Origin: Candidatus Omnitrophota bacterium
GTDB taxonomy: Bacteria; Omnitrophota; Gorgyraeia; Tantalellales; Tantalellaceae
Length of the DNA stretch: 13,212 nt
Assembly (NCBI GenBank): GCA_023142805.1
Contig: JAGLIU010000111.1
Span: forward strand, 1 to 13,212
Direction: 5' to 3'
The notes beneath the pieces are model-generated. The model was not told the DNA's origin and searched no databases. It saw only the letters and a program-made list of their open reading frames with translations. Made by a program: the position numbers and the translations under genes. How positions within the stretch are numbered: the first letter of the stretch is position 1; every line of letters begins with the position of its first letter. Below, in pieces: positions 1-5,849 of the stretch.

Positions 1-61
1 AATAATAGTGAATTTCGCAAACAAGGCTATTTTTTGGAACTTTAGTAAGTTTGTACAAAAG

Positions 62-89
62 AAAAAAAAAAGCATTAAAATAAATGCTT
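62..89 (-). terminator. Rho-independent terminator, minus-strand orientation
   Basis: A 7-bp perfect stem (AAGCATT at 70-76 with AATGCTT at 83-89, 6-nt loop) is preceded on the plus strand by an A run at 62-69. Read on the minus strand this is a hairpin followed by eight U, the classic intrinsic terminator. No minus-strand gene is visible immediately to its right, so what it terminates is unclear. It may stop antisense transcription or be left over from a rearrangement. The rest of 1-114 shows no gene; a weak -10-like TAAAAT at 105-110 might serve the tRNA. Confidence 0.5.
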
Positions 90-114
90 AAAGAAAGCAA
101 TAAATAAAATACGC

Positions 115-189
115 TGGGATGTGGTGTAATTGGTAACACAGGGGATTCTGGTTCCTCCGTTTCTGGTTCGAGTCCAGGCATCCCAGCCA
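115..189 (+). tRNA. tRNA-Gln (anticodon CUG), CCA encoded
   Basis: This transfer RNA decodes CAG glutamine codons. All four arms can be drawn by hand. The acceptor is TGGGATG (115-121) with CATCCCA (179-185), followed by discriminator G186 and encoded CCA (187-189). The D stem is GTG/CAC (124-126/137-139). The anticodon stem is 141-145/153-157, with loop TTCTGGT and anticodon CTG at 148-150. The T stem is 162-166/174-178 with loop TTCGAGT. The U1-A72 acceptor pair is typical of bacterial tRNA-Gln. A strong terminator begins at its 3' end, so it is transcribed alone. Its 3' end is partly duplicated at 391-406. Confidence 0.95.
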
Positions 190-229
190 TTAAATGAAAA
201 AACCCTCAACGAGGGTTTTTTCATTTAAT
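189..229 (+). terminator. Perfect palindromic terminator after tRNA-Gln
   Basis: Nineteen-nucleotide perfect inverted arms (189-207 and 211-229) enclose a 3-nt loop. The core is a CCCTC/GAGGG stem flanked by A6 and T6 tracts, so the hairpin can act in both directions. It overlaps the last base of the tRNA CCA. Confidence 0.9.
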
Positions 230-410
230 CGACTGTGTAACGGGACGAAGGTGGAAGTAATATAAAAATAATGTAACACCGAGTCTGACCGAATGCCGAA
301 GGCAAGCGAGGACTCCGGACGAGGCCATGAGGAAATGCGGGAGAGGGCGTAAAGTAATGCGACAGATAGGAGCATTATAGCCCGATCCAGCCAGGCATCT
401 CAGCCAATTT
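230..410 (+). other. GC-rich, structure-prone segment between two tRNA-3'-like ends (possible ncRNA or rearranged DNA)
   Basis: No convincing protein is encoded here. The stretch is much richer in G than its surroundings and holds nested complementary segments. GAGTC (281-285) pairs with GACTC (311-315) and encloses a TGCC-GAA-GGCA mini-hairpin (294-304). GGGC (345-348) pairs with GCCC (380-383) and encloses TAATGC (355-360)/GCATTA (372-377). It ends with a copy of the tRNA-Gln 3' end and is followed by a terminator, as a small RNA gene would be. I recognise no known RNA family. A degraded tandem tRNA or recombination scar is equally possible. Confidence 0.3.
391..406 (+). repeat. Duplicate of tRNA-Gln 3' end (att-like or tRNA remnant)
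   Basis: Bases 391-406 match the last 16 bases of the tRNA gene (174-189) at 15 of 16 positions, including the encoded CCA. The rest of a tRNA cannot be folded upstream. Such short direct repeats of a tRNA 3' end are what tyrosine-recombinase integration leaves. However, no integrase is visible and the intervening segment is only about 200 bp. Confidence 0.55.
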
Positions 411-415
411 TGTTT

Positions 416-456
416 AAGCACAGTCCGAATTCGTATTTGGGTTGTGCTTTTTCTTT
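416..456 (+). terminator. Rho-independent terminator
   Basis: AAGCACA (416-422) pairs with TGTGCTT (443-449). An inner partial stem (CCGAAT with ATTTGG) extends it, and the T-rich tract TTTTTCTTT follows. It closes the structured segment 230-410 and suggests that segment is transcribed on the plus strand. Confidence 0.7.
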
Positions 457-520
457 ATAACCCCTATAAAAATTAGGTACTTGCGAGGCAATACTACTCA
501 AGAAGAGTCAAGGTATTACT

Positions 521-559
521 ATGTCTAAAAAGTACTGGTTTTGGTGTTTTTGGTGGTGA
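521..559 (+). CDS. Tryptophan-rich 12-residue micro-ORF (possible leader peptide)
   Basis: An ATG at 521 opens a 12-codon frame, MSKKYWFWCFWW, ending in TGA at 557-559. AAGG at 510-513 lies 7 nt before the ATG. A two-part hairpin (AATAC 490-494 with GTATT 513-517, ACTC 496-499 with GAGT 505-508) overlaps that site. Four of twelve codons are TGG, as in attenuator leader peptides, but the downstream genes have no visible link to tryptophan. The underlying DNA is a TGG-type low-complexity tract with the repeat TTGGTGGTGA at 550-559 and 561-570, so chance is a serious alternative. Confidence 0.2.
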   Translation: MSKKYWFWCFWW

Positions 560-616
560 TTTGGTGGTGAAAAAAGGAGGGGGGCGCAGGTTACACGACT
601 CTACACCCTCTATTTC

Positions 617-644
617 TTGTGCTTTTAGTCGGGAGTGATATAAT
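617..644 (+). promoter_or_regulatory. Candidate promoter for the gene at 655
   Basis: A perfect -10 hexamer TATAAT (639-644) sits 16 nt after a weak -35-like TTGTGC (617-622). The -10 ends only 10 nt before the ATG at 655, so a transcript from it would be leaderless or nearly so. This agrees with the absence of a Shine-Dalgarno sequence there. Confidence 0.35.
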
Positions 645-654
645 AAGTTTTATT

Positions 655-1374
655 ATGGCAAAATATGACGTTGATATACCAAAGCCAGACCCAGCTGATT
701 GGGCACATACGCTTGCAAAGGTTGTATTGTCGGCTGTTCCAATGATTGGAGGTCCTGCTGCAGAACTTTTTGGCGCAATAATTACACCTTCATTAGCTAA
801 ACGCCGAGAAGAGTGGATCAAAGCGATAGCATCAGGGTTAAAAGAGTTGGAACAGAAAGAGGAGGGTTTTAAAGTCGAAAATCTTCTGGGGGACGAATCG
901 TTTGTTACTATACTTTTACAGGCTAGTCAAGCTGCCCTTCGAGACCATAAAAAGGAAAAAATACAGTGTCTTAGGAATGCTACGTTAAATTCTGCGTTAC
1001 CCGGTGCTCCTGAAGATTTTTGGAAGGGAAAATATATAAACTTTATCGAGACATTATCCCCTTGGCATATTCGAATGTTAGTCTTTCTTGATCATCCATA
1101 TGAATACTGTAAGGAAAACAAGATAACGGCAACCATTTCACCTGGGGGAGCGCTAGAACTTCAAAAGATTGGAGAGCAAATTTTTTCAGATATCTCAGAA
1201 AGAAAGTGGAATTATTTTAATATACTCTTTGGGGATTTAAATTCTCTCGGACTTATAACGAAGGATCACTTCAATAATATTTATCATAAGGAGTCAAACT
1301 TTTTCTCTGATGATTGCTTTGTGTCTGACTTTGCAAAGGATTTTTTGAAATTTTTGACATCACCACTCGAGTGA
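655..1374 (+). CDS. Conserved-type hypothetical protein with N-terminal hydrophobic Gly/Ala segment
   Basis: This is a 239-residue protein that I cannot assign to a named family, although its style (short hydrophobic segment, then RREEWIKAIASGL and ASQAALR helices) resembles hypothetical proteins of bacterial accessory regions. I start it at ATG 655 (MAKYDVDIPKPDPADW); an in-frame GTG at 619 would add 12 residues across the promoter-like TATAAT. Residues of about 20-45 form a hydrophobic glycine/alanine-rich stretch (VVLSAVPMIGGPAAELFGAI) that could be membrane-active or a buried helix. The remainder is a soluble, charged helical protein. No Shine-Dalgarno is evident. It is first of three co-directional genes, 53 nt before the next, so an operon is likely. 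Function unknown. Confidence 0.75.
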   Translation: MAKYDVDIPKPDPADWAHTLAKVVLSAVPMIGGPAAELFGAIITPSLAKRREEWIKAIASGLKELEQKEEGFKVENLLGDESFVTILLQASQAALRDHKKEKIQCLRNATLNSALPGAPEDFWKGKYINFIETLSPWHIRMLVFLDHPYEYCKENKITATISPGGALELQKIGEQIFSDISERKWNYFNILFGDLNSLGLITKDHFNNIYHKESNFFSDDCFVSDFAKDFLKFLTSPLE

Positions 1375-1427
1375 AAAAACTAGAGAGTAGATATGATGTG
1401 TTTCGTGTTAGATGAGAAGGATAAAAT

Positions 1428-2087
1428 ATGACAAATGAAACTTGGAATATAAAAGAATTAAGGGAGTTACTCGGAGATAAGCTTGCGGGAGAGTGTGGTA
1501 AGAGATTTGAAGCATATGTCGACTCATATATCTATAAACAAAGAAGGACTGTTTGCCATAAAAAAACTTTCAATAAAATTACAGGAGAACTTTTTTCTAA
1601 GAGTAAAATAGATTTTGATAATCAAGAGGTGCAATTTGCGCTAGATTCTGCCATGGCTGAGGTTGAAGCAATAGCTCAACTATTAAATTCTCTGGGCGAT
1701 ATACTTGTACAGATTGTGAATTTGATAATTTTAGGAGATAAAGGCTATCCTGAAGATAGAGTTTATATAAAAACCGTAATCGATAAGCTTGAGCAAACAA
1801 ATAAAGCACCAAAAGTTCTTGAGAAATTAGAAAATCTATTTGATGGCGACGCGTATAAATACGTCAGGGCTTTTTGTAATGTTACAAAACATACTAGGAT
1901 CATCGATTGGGAATATTATTGGAGCTTTAAGCCTGGTAAAAGTGAACATGGTGTGAGATTCAGAGATTTTCATTATAAAGAAAACGATTATCTGAAGATT
2001 TCTTCTGATACAATTATGGAAGAATATTCAAATAAAATCTACGATGACGTTGTTAGCGTGGGCAAGGCAATCAATGAAGCATTTTAA
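1428..2087 (+). CDS. Hypothetical protein, possible HEPN-like (Cthe_2314-type) helical domain
   Basis: This is a 219-residue soluble protein, largely alpha-helical by composition. The start is well supported: AGAAGG at 1415-1420 lies 7 nt before ATG 1428. Residues 141-158 read YKYVRAFCNVTKHTR, where R147 and the NVTKH motif (H155) resemble the conserved R...N.TKH block I associate with HEPN-like proteins of the Cthe_2314 type. The Arg-to-His spacing is seven residues rather than the four to six of a typical HEPN ribonuclease, so catalysis is doubtful. HEPN domains commonly occur in toxin-antitoxin and abortive-infection systems, and that role is only inferred here. It lies between two co-directional genes with 53- and 39-nt gaps. 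Confidence 0.75.
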   Translation: MTNETWNIKELRELLGDKLAGECGKRFEAYVDSYIYKQRRTVCHKKTFNKITGELFSKSKIDFDNQEVQFALDSAMAEVEAIAQLLNSLGDILVQIVNLIILGDKGYPEDRVYIKTVIDKLEQTNKAPKVLEKLENLFDGDAYKYVRAFCNVTKHTRIIDWEYYWSFKPGKSEHGVRFRDFHYKENDYLKISSDTIMEEYSNKIYDDVVSVGKAINEAF

Positions 2088-2126
2088 ATGTGTCCAATTT
2101 GAGTATGGGGGATAGGAGAACGCGAA

Positions 2127-2753
2127 ATGAGAGATTTTCTTAAGGATACAAAAGATATGTATGAATGCCGATACGGAGAAGAAATTTGCAGGGATTTCCC
2201 CAGATATGGCGAATTTTGGAGTAAGTATATAGGTCAAAGGAAAGACAATTTTCTTAAACACTATGAAATAGATAGCTCAAAAACAGATATAGCAAGATTT
2301 GACGAAAAATATGAAAATATGACCTTGGCGCACTATGGTATATTTGTAGACTTGGCGACCGTTAGAATGGATTTCGATATGTTATTAAAGAACTCATACA
2401 AAACGATAGACGAAGTGTTAGCATATTGGAATTCCGTTAGAAATATTTACTCAAAAATCGGCGACAGCATTTATAAATATAAAGTTTTTTTGGACTATGC
2501 TAAAAAAGTGCTAAATATTGGTAAAGCCATTGATTCTACAGTAAATAGCCTCGAGAAAGATTTAGAATCAATAAAAAGCAAAAGAGATTTTGTTACTCAT
2601 TTCACCTCTTTTCCTTTTATTAAATGGGGTCAGGGGGGGGGCATAAGGGGTTTAAGGAGTTATAAGGGGTTAAGGGGTCAAGTCTTCATTTGTAACTTAA
2701 TCTGGACAGTCCGTCTTAATCCAATTAGAATAGCACTATGTTACGTCCATTAA
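2127..2753 (+). CDS. Hypothetical helical protein, 3' end replaced by a mobile-element junction
   Basis: The open frame has 208 codons, but only about the first 166 look native. The start has a good Shine-Dalgarno (AGGAG at 2114-2118, 8 nt spacing). The native part is charged and helical, with few hydrophobic runs. Near its end is KRDFVTH (R153, H158), an R-x4-H pattern of the kind that forms HEPN ribonuclease active sites; with no database check this is only a hint. After residue 167 the frame crosses a G9 run and G-rich low-complexity DNA, then the left end of the transposase relic, giving a tail (from GQGGG to CYVH) that is probably not native. The original C-terminus appears lost, so the product may be truncated or non-functional. 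Confidence 0.65.
   Translation: MRDFLKDTKDMYECRYGEEICRDFPRYGEFWSKYIGQRKDNFLKHYEIDSSKTDIARFDEKYENMTLAHYGIFVDLATVRMDFDMLLKNSYKTIDEVLAYWNSVRNIYSKIGDSIYKYKVFLDYAKKVLNIGKAIDSTVNSLEKDLESIKSKRDFVTHFTSFPFIKWGQGGGIRGLRSYKGLRGQVFICNLIWTVRLNPIRIALCYVH
2626..2677 (+). repeat. G-run cluster with G-quadruplex potential
   Basis: Runs of G at 2626-2629, 2633-2641 (nine G), 2647-2650, 2666-2669 and 2674-2677 are separated by short A/T-rich spacers, mostly 'taa'-like. At least four runs of four or more G meet the usual G-quadruplex pattern. The cluster marks the junction between the third gene and the transposase relic. Confidence 0.6.
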
Positions 2754-3007
2754 GAATTGAATATTCCTGAGTCTGGTATTATGTTATGAACAGGGGCAGA
2801 GGGAAAGAAGAGCGATTATATATCTCCTGAGGAAATGTTATGGTAAGGGTTTAAAAGAAATAGGAAAGCAGATGGGGGATATTTCATATCCGGCGGTATC
2901 GAATCAGTATAAAATAGGAGAGCAGCAAATAATAAAGAAAGAGGGATGTTATTCTGATTTCGTAGGCATTGTAAAAGAACTTAAATTACAAGTGAAGATT
3001 TGACCCC
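2674..3007. mobile_element. MITE-like internally deleted REP-associated transposase element
   Basis: The 22-nt ends 2674-2695 (starting GGGGTCAAGTCTTCA) and 2986-3007 (ending TGACCCC) are inverted copies matching at 20 of 22 positions. Between them lie two pieces of a REP-associated tyrosine (Y1/HUH) transposase gene with the catalytic middle missing. The whole is 334 bp, the size of a non-autonomous derivative. The left end is embedded in the 3' end of the gene at 2127. Confidence 0.7.
2738..3003 (+). pseudogene. Remnant of REP-associated tyrosine transposase (TnpA_REP / Y1_Tnp)
   Basis: The family's usual N-terminus (M-RPLRIEY-G-WYHVMNRGR style) is visible at 2738-2800 as MLRPLRIEYS, stop, VWYYVMNRGR. 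The stop TGA at 2768-2770 stands where the family has glycine (GGA), so it is a point nonsense mutation. The frame then jumps to a C-terminal piece from about 2800 to the TGA at 3001-3003: RERRAIIYLLRKCYGKG, LKEIGKQMG, SYPAVSNQYK. This matches the helix-turn-helix tail of longer TnpA_REP proteins. The HUH motif and catalytic tyrosine region (probably about 200 residues) are deleted. These enzymes act on REP hairpins and single-stranded DNA. Confidence 0.8.
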
Positions 3008-3045
3008 TATTTTCCTATTTCCCCTATTTAATATATAGAAAATAT

Positions 3046-4356
3046 TTATTGGATTAGTTTAGGCAATAACGATATTGCATAAAGAGGTATATTGCGAATG
3101 TTACCATTTTTTTTAAAATTTAATAATGTTGTACGTATAAGGCATGGTGGAGAAAATTTGTCGGCGTATGATTTTAAACTTCTACTTTTGGGATTTATAC
3201 CGGCTTTAGCCTCGAGAGGATATATCTGCCCGTTTATTTCACTTAAAAAATCTACTTCAGCTTTTGCATTTTTACTACGCCAATAGTACATGTTTTGGTT
3301 CATTATGGCAGTGAGTTGCTGGACTACGTAGTTTTCAACAAAAGAACCTTTATATTCGTTGAAAAGGCGGACATTCTGTATCGTTGCCTCTATAGGTATT
3401 TTTACCATAGCTCCCAGAAGACCAATGTCTAAATAATATATCTTAAAGCAGGTCCTAATTGCATATTGTTTAAGTGGAAACTGGCTGTTTTCAATAGCGG
3501 TTACTTTATAAATCAATCCGGTATCATTGAGCCAAATAAGTGCATTTTCATATTCCCGAGCTCTTGCTCCTTGTTTGAGAGAAGAAAAAATAAATTTCTT
3601 ATTATCTTTAGCAAGATGTGAAGGTATAGAATCCCAGATTAGCGAAAGTTTTGGGATATCGTGAACGGGAGCATGTTTTGTGAAGTCAAGAATGTAGGAA
3701 TCAATAATATCTTTTTGAAGTTGTCTTACTTCAGTATAGTTTGATGTATTAGCATAATGTTTCACAACTTCCGGCATTCCGCCTATAAAGTAATACTTAC
3801 AAAGAATTCTTATTAAATCTTCGTGAAATGCTTGTTGTAAAGAATCAAAAGAAGTTATATTTTCTAATATCTTACGATATCTAGATTCATTGATAGCATC
3901 CAGAAATTCAAAAAACGTTAAAGGAAAAAGATTAAGGAAATTTACTTTGCCGACAGGAAAAGATCCTGGAGAAGATAGTTTGATGCCTAGTAAAGAACCC
4001 GCAGAGGCTATGTGGTATTCATTAGCGCTTTCACAGAAATATTTTAAAGAATTTAAGGCTTTGTTAGAAACTTGAATTTCATCAAAAATGATTAGATCAT
4101 TCTCGGCTTTAATTGTTTGTTTACAATAAACGGATAAATCCGAAAGAATTCTTTTGGGGTCAAGATCTCGTTCAAAGAAATGCGCTAATTCTGGGTTTTC
4201 TTCAAAATTAAAATAATGGACATTCTCATACTCGTTTTGTCCGAATTCTTTCAGAATATATGTTTTGCCTGTTTGTCGTGCACCTCTAAGAATTAAAGGT
4301 TTTCTTATTTCAGATGATTTCCACTTTATAAGATTGTTGTAAATATCTCTTTTCAT
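3046..4356 (-). CDS. AAA ATPase with C-terminal DUF4143 (AAA_14 family)
   Basis: This is a 436-residue cytoplasmic P-loop ATPase of the archaeal/bacterial AAA_14-DUF4143 type, at the usual family length. Walker A is GARQTGKT (25-32), Walker B LIIFDE (D92, E93), and a sensor-like HIASAGSLLGI follows. A winged-helix middle leads to a C-terminal PD-(D/E)xK-like fold with D369 (AEVDFL), E382 and K384 (YPLEAKAG), so the nuclease-like residues appear intact. Members are widespread orphan genes of uncertain role, often in accessory DNA. Start ATG 4356 has no Shine-Dalgarno, but a TTGTTT/TATATT promoter-like pair (17-nt spacing) lies just upstream. The neighbours are a transposase relic downstream and an IS3 element upstream; no partner gene is apparent. 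Confidence 0.93.
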   Translation of the reverse strand: MKRDIYNNLIKWKSSEIRKPLILRGARQTGKTYILKEFGQNEYENVHYFNFEENPELAHFFERDLDPKRILSDLSVYCKQTIKAENDLIIFDEIQVSNKALNSLKYFCESANEYHIASAGSLLGIKLSSPGSFPVGKVNFLNLFPLTFFEFLDAINESRYRKILENITSFDSLQQAFHEDLIRILCKYYFIGGMPEVVKHYANTSNYTEVRQLQKDIIDSYILDFTKHAPVHDIPKLSLIWDSIPSHLAKDNKKFIFSSLKQGARAREYENALIWLNDTGLIYKVTAIENSQFPLKQYAIRTCFKIYYLDIGLLGAMVKIPIEATIQNVRLFNEYKGSFVENYVVQQLTAIMNQNMYYWRSKNAKAEVDFLSEINGQIYPLEAKAGINPKSRSLKSYADKFSPPCLIRTTLLNFKKNGNIRNIPLYAISLLPKLIQ

Positions 4357-4363
4357 ATCAGGT

Positions 4364-4392
4364 AATATACACTAAGAAAGATGAAAAAACAA
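4364..4392 (-). promoter_or_regulatory. Candidate promoter of the DUF4143 ATPase gene
   Basis: Minus-strand TTGTTT (4392-4387) and TATATT (4369-4364) are separated by 17 nt. The -10 ends 7 nt before the ATG at 4356, so the message would be leaderless, consistent with the missing Shine-Dalgarno. Confidence 0.35.
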
Positions 4393-4459
4393 GACTTATG
4401 GTCGAAAAATGTGATAATGCTCGCTTTTTATGTTCATATTATGTGAGTAGGCGTCAGAA

Positions 4460-4483
4460 AAGGGAAGTAATATTATTTCCCTT
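4460..4483. other. Near-perfect palindrome
   Basis: AAGGGAA (4460-4466) and TTCCCTT (4477-4483) are perfect inverted arms. The centre contains a second palindrome, TAATATTA. It lies in the gap between the ATPase start and the IS, and could be an operator or a hairpin. There is no T tract for a terminator. Confidence 0.45.
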
Positions 4484-4534
4484 GACTCATTAATGATGTT
4501 ACCTCCTAACGTTCTTTTCAATAAGGGGTCAAGT

Positions 4535-4560
4535 TGGACTTGCCCCTAAAAAGTAGACAC
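4535..4560. repeat. IS3 right inverted repeat (orfB side)
   Basis: The terminal repeat begins TGGACTTGCCCC and ends AGTAGACAC. It contains the stop codon of orfB (4546-4548), as is common in compact IS3 elements. Confidence 0.85.
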
Positions 4561-5364
4561 ACCATTAAGCCTTTCATAATCAACAGGGCTTAGATATCTA
4601 AGCCCTGAATGAAGCCGTTTACGGTTGTAAAAGGCTTCAATATATTCAAAAATAGCTGTACGCGCTTCTTCACGAGTTTTAAATCTGTGTTCACGGGCTA
4701 ATTCAGCTTTAATCGTTTTAAAGAAACTTTCCACAACAGCATTATCATAACAGTTGCCTTTACGGCTTATACTGCTTACAAAACCATATTTTTTTATAAC
4801 GTCTCTATATCTATTACTGGCATATTGACTGCCCTGATCTGAATGATGAATCATCCCGTTACTTATAATACGCCTGTTTATTGCCATATTCAATGCGTTT
4901 ATTGTTAATTCTTCGGTCATTCGATTTTTCATTGCCCAGCCAACAATACGTCTTGAATATAGATCCATCACTATAGCCAAGTATATCCATCCGGATCCTG
5001 TCCAAAACACACTCATGTCAGAAGCCCATACTTTGTTAGGCTGTTCCACATGGAAGTTCTGGTTCAAAATATTTTCGGATATATTTCTCCCATGTCTGGT
5101 TTCAGTTGCTCTCTTATATTGTCTTTGCCTTTGTGCCACTATGGCATTCTCTCGCATTATACGGGCTATACGATGGCGGCCACATTTAATGCCTTCCTGT
5201 TTTAACTGCTCATAAATCCGGGGAGATCCATATGCTCTACGGCTTTGCGTATACGCGTGTTCAATATTTCTCAATAACTCTTTGTCTTTCTGGATCAATT
5301 TACTCTTACCTCGCTTCTTCCATGCATAATATCCGCTTCGTGATACCTTTAGCATTTTACACAT
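4546..5364 (-). CDS. IS3-family transposase OrfB (DDE integrase core)
   Basis: This is the catalytic half of the IS3 transposase, which cuts and joins the element's ends. From ATG 5364 it is 272 residues: an HTH_21-like region (MCKMLKVSRSGYYAWKKRGK), then an rve integrase core with D116 (WASDMS), D176 (HHSDQGSQYAS) and E212 (GNCYDNAVVESFF). The spacing between the second D and E is 35 residues, the classic DD(35)E. The frame is open upstream of this ATG through FIDENRTEFEVKH, which is usual OrfB sequence. The real product is therefore most likely an OrfAB fusion made by -1 frameshifting at 5444-5451, not a protein started here. Confidence 0.93.
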   Translation of the reverse strand: MCKMLKVSRSGYYAWKKRGKSKLIQKDKELLRNIEHAYTQSRRAYGSPRIYEQLKQEGIKCGRHRIARIMRENAIVAQRQRQYKRATETRHGRNISENILNQNFHVEQPNKVWASDMSVFWTGSGWIYLAIVMDLYSRRIVGWAMKNRMTEELTINALNMAINRRIISNGMIHHSDQGSQYASNRYRDVIKKYGFVSSISRKGNCYDNAVVESFFKTIKAELAREHRFKTREEARTAIFEYIEAFYNRKRLHSGLRYLSPVDYERLNGVSTF

Positions 5365-5396
5365 GTGTTTAACTTCAAATTCAGTTCTATTCTCAT

Positions 5397-5711
5397 CTAT
5401 AAATCCGAAGCTTGCTGAGTTTCTTTGGCAAAGTAAATTACAGTTTTTTTTAACATATCACGTTCTTTACGCAACTGTACGTTTTCTCGTCTCAGACAGT
5501 CCAATTCGTCCTTGTTTGCGATCTTTCCTGTCCCAGGAAAGACCTTCGCTGTATCCTTAGCTACCTGATCTCTCCATTTGTATAACTGATGAACGCTTAT
5601 ATCTAATTCCCTGGCGACCTCAGTCACTGGCTTACCAGATTCATTACACATCTTAACAGCTTCCATCTTGAACTCTCTACTATACCTTTTTCGATCCTTT
5701 CTTCCTACCAT
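5397..5711 (-). CDS. IS3-family transposase OrfA (HTH_Tnp_1)
   Basis: This is the DNA-binding subunit of the IS3 transposase. It has 104 residues, with an N-terminal helix-turn-helix (KRYSREFKMEAVKM through VARELDISVHQLYKWRDQV) and a C-terminal leucine-zipper-like helix (ELDCLRRENVQLRKERDMLKK) used for multimerisation in this family. GGGAGGTG (5716-5723) is a strong Shine-Dalgarno just before ATG 5711, and TATAAT (5736-5731) is a good -10 within the IS end. It overlaps the upstream-extended orfB frame. Confidence 0.93.
   Translation of the reverse strand: MVGRKDRKRYSREFKMEAVKMCNESGKPVTEVARELDISVHQLYKWRDQVAKDTAKVFPGTGKIANKDELDCLRRENVQLRKERDMLKKTVIYFAKETQQASDL
5444..5451 (-). other. Programmed -1 frameshift site of the IS3 transposase
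   Basis: An uninterrupted A8 run on the coding strand (orfA codons TTA AAA AAA ACT) lies near the orfA end. Slipping back one base gives a frame with no stop that runs through FIDEN into orfB. IS3 elements make their OrfAB transposase by such slippage. Confidence 0.75.
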
Positions 5712-5745
5712 TGGACACCTCCCAGGTTTTATTATACCATGTTAA

Positions 5746-5771
5746 GTGTCCACTTTTTCCGGGGAACTCCA
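5746..5771. repeat. IS3 left inverted repeat (orfA side)
   Basis: Read on the minus strand it begins TGGAGTTCCCC and ends AGTGGACAC. A solitary near-copy (24 of 26) lies at 7768-7793. Confidence 0.85.
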
Positions 5772-5787
5772 GGCCTCGAAATTAGAA

Positions 5788-5849
5788 ATAACACTTTTAT
5801 GTGATCCCGGATATCCTGTCTTCGTCAGGATTCCGGGATGACGATGTTT
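5788..5849. repeat. REP-like palindromic repeat, copy 1
   Basis: This 62-nt unit recurs at 7518-7579 with 59 of 62 identities. Its core (5806-5837) is a long hairpin, CCCGGA-t-ATCCTG with CAGGAT-TCCGGG, with a one-base bulge and a small TTC-type loop. Partial copies of its second half (AGGATTCCGGGATGACGAT) are at 5907-5929, a decayed one near 5868-5885, and another at 7595-7613. It resembles dispersed REP-type intergenic palindromes. Confidence 0.85.

Larger units (their letters stand above)
4535..5771 (-). mobile_element. IS3-family insertion sequence, apparently intact
   Basis: This 1237-bp element is bounded by 5'-TGGA...TCCA-3' ends. The 26-nt terminal repeats (4535-4560 and 5746-5771) match at 21 of 26 positions. 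It contains orfA and orfB in overlapping frames on the minus strand with a slippery A8 run, the standard IS3 layout. Both frames and the DDE triad are uninterrupted, so it could still be active. I find no clear target-site duplication: the left flank ends GGGGTCAAGT and the right flank starts GGCCTCG. The left flank and left end together form a hairpin (GGGG-t-CAAGT with ACTTGCCCC). Confidence 0.93.

Noticed and set aside
332..406. A second, complete tRNA ending at 406
   Set aside because: Only the 3' end matches. No acceptor partner, D arm or anticodon arm can be folded upstream.
190..421. Two short minus-strand frames after the tRNA
   Set aside because: They overlap the terminator and the structured segment, have no ribosome site, and their sequences resemble no protein.
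619..654. GTG start at 619 for the first gene
   Set aside because: The extra 12 codons cover the TATAAT box and have no Shine-Dalgarno. The ATG at 655 gives a more natural N-terminus.
3890..4075. Plus-strand frame inside the first ATPase gene
   Set aside because: It is antisense to a well-supported conserved ATPase.
5363..5560. Plus-strand frame inside the IS
   Set aside because: It is antisense to orfA and the frameshift region of the transposase.
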